A stretch of DNA of 64,000 nucleotides from Candidatus Halobonum tyrrellensis G22 (GTDB lineage Archaea; Halobacteriota; Halobacteria; Halobacteriales; Haloferacaceae): positions 1 through 64,000 of the forward strand of contig NZ_ASGZ01000020.1 in assembly GCF_000495475.1 (NCBI RefSeq), given 5' to 3'. The notes beneath the pieces were generated by a model, which had not been told where the DNA came from, did not search any database, and saw only the letters and a program-made list of their open reading frames with translations. Positions 44,929 through 54,958 of the stretch are shown piece by piece (the first letter of the stretch is position 1; the number at the start of each line of letters is the position of its first letter). The position numbers and the translations under genes are program-made.

Positions 44929-46694
44929 CCGTGCTCGCGTCGGCCGTCCTGCTCCAGGAGGAAGCGACCGGCATCGTCGCGGAACTCATCCCGCTGTTGT
45001 CCGTGTTCCTGATCGCGGCGGGCGTCGGTACGATCGTCGCCAAGGTCGGTCGGTTCCCGTACACGATCGCGCTGTTACTCGCGGGGTTCGTCGTCTCGAT
45101 CGCCGGGGTCGAGATCGGCGTGGCGAGCGAACTCTCACACGACCTCATCCTGTTGGTCATCCTGCCCGCCCTGCTGTTCGAGGGGGCGGCGACGACCGAC
45201 CTCGAGGAGTTCCGGCGGAACCTGCTGCCGATCCTCCTGCTCGCGGTGCCGGGACTGATCGTGTCGGTGCTCCTCGTGGGGTTCGTCGGCTCGTACGCGC
45301 TGGGGTTCCCGCTGGTCGTCTCGCTTCTGTTCGCGGCGATGATCCTCCCCACCGACCCGGTGTCGGTGCTCGCGGTGTTCGACGAACTCGGCGCGCCCGA
45401 CCGCCTCTCCGTCTTAGTCGAGGGGGAGTCGCTGATCAACGACGGCGTCGGCGTCGTCATCTTCACGACGCTGCTCACGCTGGTCCAACAGGGGATCGAG
45501 CCGTCGCGGCTGTTCACGCTGTCGGGCGCCGCGGACGTGCTCAGCGAACTCGTCGTCGTCTCGCTCGGGGGGATGCTGGTCGGGTTGGCGGCCGGCTACG
45601 CGGTGTACCAGGTGATGTACAACCTCGACGAGCACATGACCGAGATCGTCCTCACGCTCGTGTTGGCGTACGGGAGCTTCCTCCTCGCGGAGCACTACCT
45701 CCACGTCAGCGGCGTGATCGCCACCGTCGTCGCGGGGCTGTTCATCGGCAACCAGGGCGCCGAGTACGCGATGAGCCCGCGGACGAAGGTGTCGGTGTTC
45801 AACACCTGGGAGACCGCGGCGTTCATCGTCAACACGTTCGTCTTCGTCGCTATCGGCGTCCGGACGCCGATCGGCGACCTCGTGCGGTTCGCCGACCTGC
45901 TCGTGATCGGACTCGTGCTCACGCTCGCGGCGCGGGCGGTGGTCGTCTACGCGACGACCGCCGTCGTCAACCAGTGGCTGTCGAACGACATCCCGTTCTC
46001 CTACCAGCACGTCATGGTGTGGGGCGGACTCCACGGCTCGATCCCGATCGCGCTCGTGTTGGGGCTGCCCGCGCCCGGCACCACCGTCCCCGAGGCGTTC
46101 CCCCGCGCGCAGTTGACCGCGCTCGTGTTCGGCATCGCGGCGTTCTCGCTGGTCGTCCAGGGGCTGTCGATGGGGCGGCTACTCGATAGACTCGACATCG
46201 TCACCCGGTCGGACGCCGAGGAACTGTACGAACTGCTCACCGGCCGCGCCCGCGCGGTCGACCAGGCGCTCGAAGCCGCCGAGCGGCTCAACTCGCAGGG
46301 CGACATCCCCGGCGACGTGTACGAGGACTTCCAGGCGGAGTACGGCCGCGAGAAGGAGGACCTCGACCGCGCCATCTCGACGCTGTTGACCGACAACCCC
46401 GAACTCCGCCACGAGCGGGTGCTGATCGGCGAGCGGCAGGTGCTCCGTCGCGAGAAGAGCGCGATCCTCGACGCGGTCCGCTCGGGCGTCATCGCCGACG
46501 ACGTGGGCGACAGGCTCACCGAGGAGGTCGACCTCAAACTCGACATGGTGCGCGGCGGGGAGTCGACCGCCCACGAGTACGGCGAGGGGTTCACCGAGTT
46601 CTGGCGCCAGCGCGCCGACGAGTTCGGTCTCGACGTCGACGTCCACATGGACGAACCGACCGGAGAGCGGAGCGGGGAGGAGCGGGCGGAGTAG
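44910..46694 (+). CDS. NhaP-type Na+/H+ antiporter (CPA1)
   Basis: 594 residues with about 12 membrane helices in the first ~430. Ion-binding features are present: ILPTDPVSVLAVFDELGAPD (the TDP motif) and VEGESLINDGVGVVIF (the ND pair). A ~160-residue charged helical cytosolic tail follows (EELYELLTGRARAVDQALEA; REKEDLDRAISTLLTDNPEL). It exchanges Na+ for H+, vital for a salt-adapted cell. The GTG at 44910 is the longest start; the GTG at 44931 has the GGAGGGG ribosome site and may be the real one. A leaderless mini-ORF precedes it. Confidence 0.92.
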   Translation: MSEGTLTVLASAVLLQEEATGIVAELIPLLSVFLIAAGVGTIVAKVGRFPYTIALLLAGFVVSIAGVEIGVASELSHDLILLVILPALLFEGAATTDLEEFRRNLLPILLLAVPGLIVSVLLVGFVGSYALGFPLVVSLLFAAMILPTDPVSVLAVFDELGAPDRLSVLVEGESLINDGVGVVIFTTLLTLVQQGIEPSRLFTLSGAADVLSELVVVSLGGMLVGLAAGYAVYQVMYNLDEHMTEIVLTLVLAYGSFLLAEHYLHVSGVIATVVAGLFIGNQGAEYAMSPRTKVSVFNTWETAAFIVNTFVFVAIGVRTPIGDLVRFADLLVIGLVLTLAARAVVVYATTAVVNQWLSNDIPFSYQHVMVWGGLHGSIPIALVLGLPAPGTTVPEAFPRAQLTALVFGIAAFSLVVQGLSMGRLLDRLDIVTRSDAEELYELLTGRARAVDQALEAAERLNSQGDIPGDVYEDFQAEYGREKEDLDRAISTLLTDNPELRHERVLIGERQVLRREKSAILDAVRSGVIADDVGDRLTEEVDLKLDMVRGGESTAHEYGEGFTEFWRQRADEFGLDVDVHMDEPTGERSGEERAE

Positions 46695-46749
46695 CGTCGG
46701 ATCCGTCCGGGAGGGAAATCCACATACCCGCTCGCGGTCATCGGAGGGT

Positions 46750-47208
46750 ATGAGCGAGTGGACCGACGCCATCGTCGGCGAACGGATGACGGTCGACCGG
46801 GAGTTCTCCGAGCGGGTGCGCGACTCCCGCTTCTCCAATCAGGAGTGGGGACTGGTCATGACCGCCACCGAGTTCGAGATCGAAAACGCCGACGACCCCG
46901 AGACGGCGCGGGTGGTCGCCGACACCTCGAAGGTGCCGCAGATCCTCCCCGCCTTAGAGGAGATGTCCTCACAGACGGGTGCCGTCCCCGGCGCGGGCGG
47001 GGGCGACGCGGGCGGCCGCTCGTCCGGGTCGGGCGGCATCGTCTCGACTCTCAAGGAGGCGCTGTTCGGCGGCGGTGGCGGCGGCGGCGCCGACGACGAG
47101 AAACTCGACGCGGCCGAGGAACTCACCGCCGAGTACGCCGAGCGACTGCAGGAACGCCTCGAAGCCAACGGCAAGTGGGAGCAGGTCCGCATCGCCTACC
47201 AGGAGTAG
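46750..47208 (+). CDS. DUF5799-family haloarchaeal protein
   Basis: 152 residues: MSEWTDAIVGERMTVDREFS, NQEWGLVMTATEFEIENADD, then a Gly-rich disordered linker with GGGGGGG and a final helix AEYAERLQERLEANGKWEQV. The N-terminal part is a strong match to DUF5799, known only in haloarchaea and of unknown role. The ATG is at 46750 after the convergent-free gap following the antiporter. Confidence 0.85.
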   Translation: MSEWTDAIVGERMTVDREFSERVRDSRFSNQEWGLVMTATEFEIENADDPETARVVADTSKVPQILPALEEMSSQTGAVPGAGGGDAGGRSSGSGGIVSTLKEALFGGGGGGGADDEKLDAAEELTAEYAERLQERLEANGKWEQVRIAYQE

Positions 47209-47293
47209 CCGTCGCTCGGCCGGGCGCGGTACGCGAAGCGAGGGTCGTCGCGGGCCAGCGAACGCCCGCGACCGGCGGGACCGGACGCCTAGC

Positions 47294-47443
47294 CTACACC
47301 TCGTCGCCGCCGTGGAACATCGTCAACTCCTCGGCCTCGTAGATGTTGATGAGTTCCTCGACGAGTTCCTCGTAGCTCTCGTCCTCTTGGCGGAGCCCCT
47401 TCAGCCGTTCGAGCGTCTCCTCGCTCACGTGGATGTCCGGCAT
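47294..47443 (-). CDS. Small VapB-like antitoxin family protein (DUF7557-like)
   Basis: 49 residues: MPDIHVSEETLERLKGLRQE, a ribbon-helix-helix-type start, then DESYEELVEELINIYEAEEL. It resembles antitoxin VapB-like proteins of haloarchaea, but no VapC toxin (PIN nuclease) gene adjoins it, so it may be an orphan regulator. The ATG at 47443 follows a CTTTTGCG element by about 27 bases. Confidence 0.72.
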   Translation of the reverse strand: MPDIHVSEETLERLKGLRQEDESYEELVEELINIYEAEELTMFHGGDEV

Positions 47444-47513
47444 GCTCCCCAGTACTCCCCGCCGTCGCAAAAGAGTTTGTTCCGATTCGTCTCCGCCCGC
47501 GGCCCGCACCCGG

Positions 47514-48524
47514 CTACAGTCGCGCCAGTACCGCGTCGGTCACCTCGTCGGTGGTCGCCTCGCCGCCCAGGTCGGGCGTGCGCGGGCCGTCCGACAGCGT
47601 CGCCTCGACGGCGGCGCGCACGTCGGCGCCCGCCGCCTCGTCGTCGAGGTACTCGACGAGCATCGCGGCCGACAGCATCGCCGCCGCGGGGTTGGCGACC
47701 CCCTCGCCCGCGATGTCGGGCGCGGTGCCGTGGACGGGTTCGAACAGCGCGCGGTCGGGACCGACGTTCGCCGACGGCAACAGTCCCAGCCCGCCCACGA
47801 GACCGGCCGCCAGGTCCGAGAGCACGTCGCCCGCGAGGTTGGGACAGACCACCGTGTCGAACCGCTCGGGTTCGAGACACACCCGCGTGGCGAACGCGTC
47901 CATCAGCACCTCCTCGGTGTCGACGCCCGCCTCCCCGGCGGCGTCGACGACGGCGTCGCGGAACCGGCCGTCGGTCTCGCGCATCACGTTCGCCTTGTGG
48001 ACCACCTGGAGCGTGTCGGTGTCGCGCCCCTCGACGTACTCGCAGGCGAACTCGGCGAGCCGTCGGGACGCCGAGTCGGTCACGACGCGCGTCAGCGTCG
48101 AGAGGTCGTCGGAGAGGCGGTCCTCGTGGCCGGCGTACACGCCCTCGGTGTTCTCCCGGAGGAACACGAGGTCGGTCTCGGGGCGGAGCGCGTCGACGCC
48201 CGGGAACGCCCGCGCGGGGCGGACGTTCACGAACGAGCCGACGGCCTCCCGGAGCGGGAGGATCACGTCGGCGGCCGTCTCGCCGGCGGCGCCGAACAGC
48301 GTGGCGTCCGCGCTCGCGGCCAACTCGTACGTCTCCTCGGGGAGCGCGCTCCCCGTCTCCTCGCGTACGGCGTCGCCCGCCTCGCCGGCGACGAACTCGA
48401 ACTCGCCGACCGCATCGAGGACGCGCCGGGCCGCCGGGATCACTTCGGCGCCGATGCCGTCGCCGGCGATCACGGCGACCGTCGCCGGGTTCGCGGGGTC
48501 GCTCCCGCCTCCACCCGCGCTCAT
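47514..48524 (-). CDS. leuB: 3-isopropylmalate dehydrogenase
   Basis: 336 residues. Isopropylmalate/isocitrate-dehydrogenase family: [79 protein letters not shown] and [20 protein letters not shown]. It oxidises and decarboxylates 3-isopropylmalate in leucine synthesis with NAD. Last gene of the ilv-leu operon; its ATG overlaps the leuD stop (ATGA). Confidence 0.95.
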   Translation of the reverse strand: MSAGGGGSDPANPATVAVIAGDGIGAEVIPAARRVLDAVGEFEFVAGEAGDAVREETGSALPEETYELAASADATLFGAAGETAADVILPLREAVGSFVNVRPARAFPGVDALRPETDLVFLRENTEGVYAGHEDRLSDDLSTLTRVVTDSASRRLAEFACEYVEGRDTDTLQVVHKANVMRETDGRFRDAVVDAAGEAGVDTEEVLMDAFATRVCLEPERFDTVVCPNLAGDVLSDLAAGLVGGLGLLPSANVGPDRALFEPVHGTAPDIAGEGVANPAAAMLSAAMLVEYLDDEAAGADVRAAVEATLSDGPRTPDLGGEATTDEVTDAVLARL

Positions 48525-49192
48525 CGGTCGCCCGCGGGGATCTGGTCGTCGCGTACGTACGGCAGCGACTCGGCGGTCTCGCGGACCGCGCCCGCGTTCG
48601 ACTTCATCAGCGCGGTGGTGTCCCACTCCCCTTCGACCAGCGCACGCCGTTGGGCGTCGTCGACGGAGACGCTCATCTCGTTGCCACCGTAGGTCACCGT
48701 CTCGGCCGCGACGTCGACGTCGATCTCGCCGTCGGGGTGGTCGTCGATCCACTGCTGGAGCGCGTTGATCGACTCGTGGTCGGCGGTCACGGTCGGCACG
48801 CCCAACGCGAGACAGTTGCCCGCGAAGATCTCCGCGAACGACTCGCCGACGATCGCGTCGATCCCCCAGCGCATCAGCGCCTGGGGAGCGTGTTCCCGGG
48901 AGGACCCGCAGCCGAAGTTGGCGTTGACCGCGAGCACGCTCGCGCCCTGGAACCGCTCCTCGTTGAACGGGTGGTCCTTCTCCTCGTCGTCGTCGGTGAA
49001 CCGCTGGTCGAAGAAGGAGAACTGACCCAGGCCGTCGAACGTGACCACCTTCATGAACCGCGCCGGGATGATCTGGTCGGTGTCGATGTCGTTCCCCCGG
49101 ACGGGGACGCCCGTCCCCGAAACCCGCAACACCGTCTCGGCGGGGCCGCCCGCACCGTCGTCCGCGTCGGGGTCGGAGCCGTCGGCGCTCAC
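48521..49192 (-). CDS. leuD: 3-isopropylmalate dehydratase small subunit
   Basis: 223 residues, GTG start overlapping the leuC stop (GTGA). The swivelling-domain signature is plain: [20 protein letters not shown] and [20 protein letters not shown]. It forms the isomerase with LeuC, converting 2- to 3-isopropylmalate. A ~20-residue acidic leader precedes the core, an acidic extension common in halophiles. Confidence 0.95.
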   Translation of the reverse strand: MSADGSDPDADDGAGGPAETVLRVSGTGVPVRGNDIDTDQIIPARFMKVVTFDGLGQFSFFDQRFTDDDEEKDHPFNEERFQGASVLAVNANFGCGSSREHAPQALMRWGIDAIVGESFAEIFAGNCLALGVPTVTADHESINALQQWIDDHPDGEIDVDVAAETVTYGGNEMSVSVDDAQRRALVEGEWDTTALMKSNAGAVRETAESLPYVRDDQIPAGDR

Positions 49193-50616
49193 GCGCGGAC
49201 CTCCTCGCGCTCTTCGATGTCGCGCACGTCGGTCACCTCGCCGGTGACCGCCGCGGCCGCGACCATCCGGGGGTTCATCAGGACCGTCCTGCCGTCCTTC
49301 GACCCCTGCCGGCCGACGAAGTTGCGGTTCGACGACGAGGCACAGGTCTCCGCGCCCTCCAACTGGTCTTCGTTCATGCCGAGACACATCGAACAGCCCG
49401 CGTTGCGCCACTCGAAGCCGGCCTCGCGGAACGTGTCCGCGAGCCCCTCCGCCTCGGCGGCCGCCTGGACCCGCTGGCTCCCGGGCACCACCATCGCACG
49501 CACGTCGTCGTGGACCGTCCGGCCGCGGACGACCCGCGCCGCGCGCCGGAGGTCCGTGAGCCGCGCGTTGGTGCACGACCCCAGGAACGCGACGTCCACC
49601 TGGTACCCCTCCATGGTCTCGCCGGGCGTGACGCCCATGTGCTCTTGGGCGCGCTCGGCGGTGTCGCGTTTGTCCTCGGGGAGGTCGTCCGGAGCGGGGA
49701 TCGGTTGGGTGATCCCGACGCCCTGCCCCGGGGTCGTCCCCCACGTCACCATCGGTTCGAGCGAGTCGCCGTCGATCGTGACCACGTCGTCGTACTCCGC
49801 GTCGTCGTCCGAGCGCACCGACTCCCAGTAGGGTTTCAACTCCTCGAATCGCTCGGGGTCGTCGGCGAACTCGTCGGTGTCGGCGAGCCACTCGTAGGTG
49901 GTCTCGTCGGGGTTGACGTAGCCCGCGCGCGCGCCGCCCTCGATCGACATGTTGCAGATCGACATCCGCCCCTCCATGTCGAGCGACTCGATCGCCTCGC
50001 CGGCGTACTCGTAGACGTAGCCCACGCCGCCGTCGGTGCCGAGCGTCCGGATGATCTCCAAGATCACGTCCTTCGCCTCGACGCCGTCGCCGAGTTCGCC
50101 CGTGACCTCGATCCGACGGACGTCCTTCTTCTCCATCGCGACACAGCCCGTCGCGAGCACGTCGCGGATCTGGGAGGTACCGATCCCGAACGCGAGCGCG
50201 CCGAACGCGCCGTGAGTCGAGGTGTGCGAGTCGCCACACACCACGGTCTTGCCGGGCTGGGTCAGCCCCTGTTCGGGACCGACCACGTGGACGATGCCCT
50301 GATCCCCCGTGGAGGGGTCGGAGAACCGGATCCCCGCCTCGCGGACGTTCGTCTCGAGTTCGCTCATCATCTCCTCGGCCGCGTCGTCGCCGTACGGTCG
50401 GCTCTGGTCGGCGGTCGGGACGATGTGGTCGACCGTAGCGTGGGTCAACTCGGGGTACGCCACCTCCATCCCGCGCTCGTCGAGCATGCCGAACGCCTGC
50501 GGGCTCGTCACCTCGTGGATCAGGTGGAGGCCGACGAACAGTTGGGTCTGTCCCGTCGGGAGCTCCGTCACCTCGTGCCGGTCCCACACCTTGTCGTACA
50601 GCGTGCCTTCGCTCAT
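49189..50616 (-). CDS. leuC: 3-isopropylmalate dehydratase large subunit
   Basis: 475 residues of the aconitase superfamily. The cluster-binding Cys residues sit in [20 protein letters not shown] and [18 protein letters not shown]; other signatures are [20 protein letters not shown] and [16 protein letters not shown]. It binds a 4Fe-4S cluster and acts with LeuD. Its ATG overlaps the stop of the small upstream ORF (ATGA). Confidence 0.96.
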   Translation of the reverse strand: MSEGTLYDKVWDRHEVTELPTGQTQLFVGLHLIHEVTSPQAFGMLDERGMEVAYPELTHATVDHIVPTADQSRPYGDDAAEEMMSELETNVREAGIRFSDPSTGDQGIVHVVGPEQGLTQPGKTVVCGDSHTSTHGAFGALAFGIGTSQIRDVLATGCVAMEKKDVRRIEVTGELGDGVEAKDVILEIIRTLGTDGGVGYVYEYAGEAIESLDMEGRMSICNMSIEGGARAGYVNPDETTYEWLADTDEFADDPERFEELKPYWESVRSDDDAEYDDVVTIDGDSLEPMVTWGTTPGQGVGITQPIPAPDDLPEDKRDTAERAQEHMGVTPGETMEGYQVDVAFLGSCTNARLTDLRRAARVVRGRTVHDDVRAMVVPGSQRVQAAAEAEGLADTFREAGFEWRNAGCSMCLGMNEDQLEGAETCASSSNRNFVGRQGSKDGRTVLMNPRMVAAAAVTGEVTDVRDIEEREEVRA

Positions 50617-50876
50617 GTGTCGTCCCCTCGGTCCGCGCCGCTCCGCTCGCCGCCCCGCGCCCACACGTCCGCGGGGTCGGGGTACGGCGGCTCGTGGTCG
50701 ACGTCCGCGACGGTCCCGTCGCTCGCGCCGTCCGACCCGCGGTCACGCTCGCGGGTCGCCCCGCCGTCGGCCACCGCCGGCCCGCGGCGGTACACCGCGC
50801 CGAACGTCTCGCCGGTCTCGGGGTGGGTGTGACGGACGTCCGCCATCGTCGCCCCCTCGTCGCGCCCCTCAGTCAT
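50613..50876 (-). CDS. Uncharacterised small protein in the ilv-leu operon
   Basis: 87 residues, locked between ilvC (8-base overlap) and leuC (ATGA overlap). Core segments are [29 protein letters not shown] and [20 protein letters not shown], linked by Asp/Gly/Arg-rich sequence. The tight coupling and these protein-like segments argue it is a real gene. No known fold; [17 protein letters not shown] could form a small beta structure. Its place suggests a role with the isomeroreductase or dehydratase. Confidence 0.75.
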   Translation of the reverse strand: MTEGRDEGATMADVRHTHPETGETFGAVYRRGPAVADGGATRERDRGSDGASDGTVADVDHEPPYPDPADVWARGGERSGADRGDDT

Positions 50877-51963
50877 CGGCGCGCATTCCCGTTCGCTCCT
50901 GTTCCTCCTCGTCGGACTCCGACTCGCTCTCGCTCGCCTCGTCTTCGCCCCACGCGAACAGGCTCCGGAGGTCCTCGCCGACGTCCTCGATGTCGTGGTT
51001 CTTCTCCGCCGTCCGCAACTGGGTGTAGGAGGGTCGGCCCGCCTGGTTCTCGGCGATCCACTCGCGGGCGAACGTGCCGTTCTGGACCGCTTCGAGCACC
51101 TCCTCCATGTTCTCGCGGGCGTGTTCGTCGACGATCTCGTCGCCGCGGACCAGTCCGCCGTACTCGGCGGTGTCCGACACCGAGTCCCACATGCCGCCGA
51201 GCCCGCCCTCGTACATCAGGTCGACGATGAGTTTCAGTTCGTTGAGCACCTCGAAGTACGCCATCTCGCGGCTGTACCCCGCCTCGACCAGCGTCTCGTA
51301 CCCCTGTTTCACCAGCGAGGTGACGCCGCCGCACAGCACCGCCTGCTCGCCGAACAGGTCCGTCTCCGTCTCCTCGCGGAACGTCGTCTCGATAACGCCC
51401 GCGCGCGTACAGCCGATCGCGTGGGCGTACGCCAGCCCCTCCTCGCGGGCGTCGCCGGAGGCGTCCTGGTACACCGCGAGCAGCCCCGGGGTGCCCTGGT
51501 CGGCCTCGTAGTTGCGCCGGACGAGGTGGCCCGGCGACTTCGGCGCGACCATCGTCACGTCGACGTCCTCGGGCGGGCGGATCTGGTTGTAGTGGATGTT
51601 GAACCCGTGGGCGAACTGGAGCGTGTCGCCGGCGTCCAACTCCTCGCGTACCGCCTCGAACACGTCCGGCTGGACCGTGTCGGGGACGAGCATCGAGACG
51701 ATGTCCGCCTCGCTCGCCGCCTCGACGGGCGTCGCGACGCGCAGGCCGTCCGCCTCCGCGGCGTCCCGCGAGGAGGAGCCCTCCCGCAGCCCGACCACCA
51801 CGTCCACGCCGCTCTCGGAGAGGTTCTGCGCGTGGGCGTGCCCCTGGCTCCCGTAGCCGAGGACGGCCACCGTCTTGTCGTCGATGTACGAGCGGTCCGC
51901 GTCCTCGTCGTAGTGTACTGTCGTGTCGAATCCGTCGTCGGTGTCGTCCGTGTCGTCAGTCAT
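50869..51963 (-). CDS. ilvC: Ketol-acid reductoisomerase
   Basis: 364 residues. NADPH-binding [20 protein letters not shown], then the catalytic core [40 protein letters not shown] and [20 protein letters not shown]. It makes 2,3-dihydroxy-isovalerate in valine and leucine synthesis and the isoleucine analogue. The acidic tail ([20 protein letters not shown]) is a halophile extension. It overlaps ilvN by 8 bases and the next ORF by 8. Confidence 0.97.
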   Translation of the reverse strand: MTDDTDDTDDGFDTTVHYDEDADRSYIDDKTVAVLGYGSQGHAHAQNLSESGVDVVVGLREGSSSRDAAEADGLRVATPVEAASEADIVSMLVPDTVQPDVFEAVREELDAGDTLQFAHGFNIHYNQIRPPEDVDVTMVAPKSPGHLVRRNYEADQGTPGLLAVYQDASGDAREEGLAYAHAIGCTRAGVIETTFREETETDLFGEQAVLCGGVTSLVKQGYETLVEAGYSREMAYFEVLNELKLIVDLMYEGGLGGMWDSVSDTAEYGGLVRGDEIVDEHARENMEEVLEAVQNGTFAREWIAENQAGRPSYTQLRTAEKNHDIEDVGEDLRSLFAWGEDEASESESESDEEEQERTGMRADD

Positions 51964-52732
51964 CGTATTCTCCTGTCTTCTCCGCCGCCGTCTCCGTTTC
52001 GGTCTCGTCCGCGCCGGTCGCCGAGTGGCCCGGCTCCTCGCCGGGCGTCGTCGGCGAGTCGCCGCGTTCGAGCGCGGTCTGTCCCGTCCGTGCGATCTCG
52101 ATGATGCCGAACTGCCGGAACGCGTCGATCGCGTCGTCGATCTTCCCCTGGTCGCCCGTGATCTGGGCGGTGATGGTGCGCGGTCCCGCGTCGAGCGTCT
52201 GGCCCTCGTACATCTCCGTGATCGCGTGGACCTTGTCGGGTTCCTCGCCGCGCACCTTCAGAAGCACCAGCTCCGCCCGCACCGCGTCGTCGCGGAGTTC
52301 GCCAACCGCGATGACGGGCGTGAGCTTCTTGAGCTGTTTCTTCGCCTGGTCGATCCCCGAGTCCGTCTCCTCGACCACCAGCGTGATCCGCGAGTGGCCG
52401 TCGACGGTCGTCGGACCGACCGTCAGGCTCTCGATGTTGAACTGCCGCCGGGAGAACAGCCCCGAGACGCGCGAGAGCACGCCCGGTTCGTTCTCGACGA
52501 GCGCCGAGACGGCGGCGGTCCGCTCGGCCTCCGCGGCCTCCACCTCGGGGTCGACCCGGACGCCGTGGCTGTTCCGCCGGCCCGCGGGCTGGGGGCGCTC
52601 CTCGGGGCGCGCGCCCGCCATCCCGCGGTTGGGGGTGTCCTCGCCCGGCCGGCGCGCGCTCTCGGCGTCCGGCGCGTCCGCGGGGTGGTCCGGGTCGGCG
52701 TCGCTCGCGTTCGCGTCGTCGCTTCCGCTCAT
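51956..52732 (-). CDS. ilvN: Acetolactate synthase small (regulatory) subunit
   Basis: 258 residues. An N-terminal ~70 residues are disordered and Asp/Pro-rich, then an ACT domain ([34 protein letters not shown]) and the second regulatory domain ([20 protein letters not shown]). It binds branched-chain amino acids and gives feedback control of IlvB. The disordered leader is longer than in most relatives. The ATG overlaps the ilvB stop (ATGA). Confidence 0.93.
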   Translation of the reverse strand: MSGSDDANASDADPDHPADAPDAESARRPGEDTPNRGMAGARPEERPQPAGRRNSHGVRVDPEVEAAEAERTAAVSALVENEPGVLSRVSGLFSRRQFNIESLTVGPTTVDGHSRITLVVEETDSGIDQAKKQLKKLTPVIAVGELRDDAVRAELVLLKVRGEEPDKVHAITEMYEGQTLDAGPRTITAQITGDQGKIDDAIDAFRQFGIIEIARTGQTALERGDSPTTPGEEPGHSATGADETETETAAEKTGEYDD

Positions 52733-54579
52733 AGCTGGTCCTCCGTCAGCGCGAACTCGCCGTTGGCGCCGCCGCTCGACACCATCGGGTAGACGTTCTC
52801 CTGGGGGTCGACCCGCGCGTCGACCACCGAGGGACCGTCGTACGACAGCGCCTCCTCGACGACGTCGCTCACCTCGTCGTACGACTCGATGGAGAAGCCG
52901 CGCGCGCCGAACGCCTCGGCCATCGTGTCGAACTCCGGCATCCAGTCGTACTCCGAGGCCATGTGCCGCCCCTCGAAGAACGCGTCCTGCCACTGTCTGA
53001 CCATCCCGATGTACTCGTTGTTGAGCACCACGACGGTGATGTCGAGGTGTTCGCGGACGGCGACCGACAGCTCCTGTATCGTCATCAGGAACGAGCCGTC
53101 GCCGTCGAAACACACCACCGGGCGGTCGGTCTCGTCGCGTTCGTCGAGCGCGACCCGCGCGCCGATGGCGCCGGGCAGCCCGTACCCCATCGTCCCCAAC
53201 CCGTGCGAGGAGACGAACGTCCGCGGCTGCGTGAACGTCCAGTACTGCGCCGCCCACATCTGGTGTTGGCCGACGCCCGTGGTCACGACGGCGTCGTCGG
53301 CGGTGGCGGCGTCGAACGCCTCGACGACGAACTGCGGTCGGACCGGCTCGTCGGGGTCGACCACGTAGTCCATCGGGAACGACTCGCGCCACCCCGTACA
53401 CCGCTCGCGCCACGACTCGACGTCGGGCGACTCACCCATCGCGGCGCTCACTTGCTCGAGCGCGGTGCCCGCGTCGCCGACCACCGGGTAGTCGGCGTGG
53501 ACGTTCTTCGATATCTCCGCGGGGTCGATATCGACGTGGACGACCTCCGCCTCGGGGGCGAACGTCTCGACGCCGCCCGTCAGGCGGTCGTCGAAGCGCG
53601 TCCCGACCGCGATCAGACAGTCGGTGTGGGTGATCGCCATGTTGGCGTAGCCGGTGCCGTGCATCCCCGCCCACGACAGACAGAGGTCGTCGTCCTCGGG
53701 GAAGCTCCCGATGCCGGGCATCGTCGTCACCACCGGAATGCCGTGTTCGCGCGCGAACGCGCGCGCCTCCTCGGTCGCGTTCCCCTTGATGACGCCGCCG
53801 CCGAACAGACACAGCGGCCGCTCCGCCGCCTCGATGGCGCGGGCGGCGGCCGCCACCTCCGCGGTGTCGGCCTCGGGGTCGGGCGTCGACCGCGCCGGCG
53901 CCTCCGCCGGCCCGGGTTCCCGGTCGGTGTCGTCGAGCGAGACGTCCTTCGGCAGGTCGACCAGCGTCGGCCCCGGGCGGCCGGTCCGCGCGAGCGCGAA
54001 CGCCTCGCCGACGGTGTCGCCCACCGTGTCGGCGTCGCTCGCGAAGTAGTTGTGCTTCGTGATGGGCTTGGTGACGCCCGTCGTGTCGGTCTCTTGGAAC
54101 GCGTCCGAGCCGACCATGTGGCTCGGCACCTGCCCCGTGAGCGCGAGCATCGCGTCCGAGTCCATCGACGCGTCCGCGATGCCGGTCACGAGGTTGGTCG
54201 CGCCCGGGCCAGAGGTGGCGAGACAGACGCCGGGGTCGCCGGCGACGACGCCGTACGCGTCGGCGGCGTGGGCGGCGCCCTGTTCGTGCGCCATCGTCAG
54301 GTGGGTGATCGACGAGTGGTACAGCGCGTCGTAGATGGGCATGATCGCGCCGCCCTGCACGCCGAACGCGCGGGTGACGTCCGCGCCTTCGAGCGCGGCG
54401 ATCACCGACTCCGCGCCCGTGGTCGGCGTCCAGGTGTCCGGCCGCTCTGGCTCGCCGTCGTCGGCGTCCGGGCCGGCCTCCGGCGTGGCGTCGGTCTCGC
54501 GCTCGCGCGCGTCGGTTCCTCCTCGGTCGGTCGCGTCCGTCTCCTCGTCGTCGGCGAGTGGGTTCGTGGACTCGCTCAT
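52729..54579 (-). CDS. ilvB: Acetolactate synthase large (catalytic) subunit
   Basis: 616 residues, thiamine-diphosphate enzyme. The catalytic Glu lies in TMAHEQGAAHAADAYGVVAG; FAD-type domain signatures follow; the ThDP/Mg motif is VCFDGDGSFLMTIQELSVAV followed by VLNNEYIGMVRQWQ. It condenses pyruvate to acetolactate (or with 2-ketobutyrate). A ~50-residue acidic N-terminus is extra. First gene of the ilv-leu operon, started from a structured leader with AGGAG ribosome site 7 bases before the ATG. Confidence 0.97.
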   Translation of the reverse strand: MSESTNPLADDEETDATDRGGTDARERETDATPEAGPDADDGEPERPDTWTPTTGAESVIAALEGADVTRAFGVQGGAIMPIYDALYHSSITHLTMAHEQGAAHAADAYGVVAGDPGVCLATSGPGATNLVTGIADASMDSDAMLALTGQVPSHMVGSDAFQETDTTGVTKPITKHNYFASDADTVGDTVGEAFALARTGRPGPTLVDLPKDVSLDDTDREPGPAEAPARSTPDPEADTAEVAAAARAIEAAERPLCLFGGGVIKGNATEEARAFAREHGIPVVTTMPGIGSFPEDDDLCLSWAGMHGTGYANMAITHTDCLIAVGTRFDDRLTGGVETFAPEAEVVHVDIDPAEISKNVHADYPVVGDAGTALEQVSAAMGESPDVESWRERCTGWRESFPMDYVVDPDEPVRPQFVVEAFDAATADDAVVTTGVGQHQMWAAQYWTFTQPRTFVSSHGLGTMGYGLPGAIGARVALDERDETDRPVVCFDGDGSFLMTIQELSVAVREHLDITVVVLNNEYIGMVRQWQDAFFEGRHMASEYDWMPEFDTMAEAFGARGFSIESYDEVSDVVEEALSYDGPSVVDARVDPQENVYPMVSSGGANGEFALTEDQL

Positions 54580-54725
54580 CGGGTGGCTCCTGTGTGCATC
54601 TGGGTCTGGGTCGTGGTGTCGGCGCGTCGGCCGGCCGACGGGCGGGTGCCCGTCGGTCGTCGGTACGGTCGGACGTGGTCGGAAGAAGGGGGGTGGTGAG
54701 GGGTGGCTATACCCCTACAATACGC
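54576..54725 (-). promoter_or_regulatory. ilvB promoter, structured leader and 7-residue mini-ORF
   Basis: TATA-like elements (GTATAG at 54707-54712; GCGTATTG at 54718-54725) predict a leader of about 85-115 bases. It contains a perfect 9-bp hairpin CCGACGGGC/GCCCGTCGG with a 4-base loop (54635-54656). Just before ilvB a mini-ORF, ATG at 54599, encodes MHTGATR and its stop overlaps the ilvB ATG (54576-54579); the AGGAG site lies inside it. The layout suits translational control. No amino-acid-rich leader peptide of the bacterial attenuator type is seen. Bases 54726-54958 upstream show no gene. Confidence 0.55.
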
Positions 54726-54958
54726 GCGACCCCGACGACCGGCGCGGTCGCTCCGCGGTCGGAGCGGGCGCGTGCGGCGACGGTTCGGGGCATCTCGACC
54801 GACCGTATCGGGTGAACGTACAAAACGCTGTCCCGTCCGGCAAACGTTGCGCGGTCGCGGGTGGCCGGTGGCGCCGACGGGAGTAGCGTCGACGCCTCCC
54901 CCGCCGGCGGACCGGCGGACCCGCCGCTGGTCGGGCGCGTCGAACGCGGGGGGAGTCA

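Noticed and set aside
47294-47443. Toxin-antitoxin module
   Set aside because: Only a VapB-like protein is present; no PIN-domain toxin gene adjoins it.
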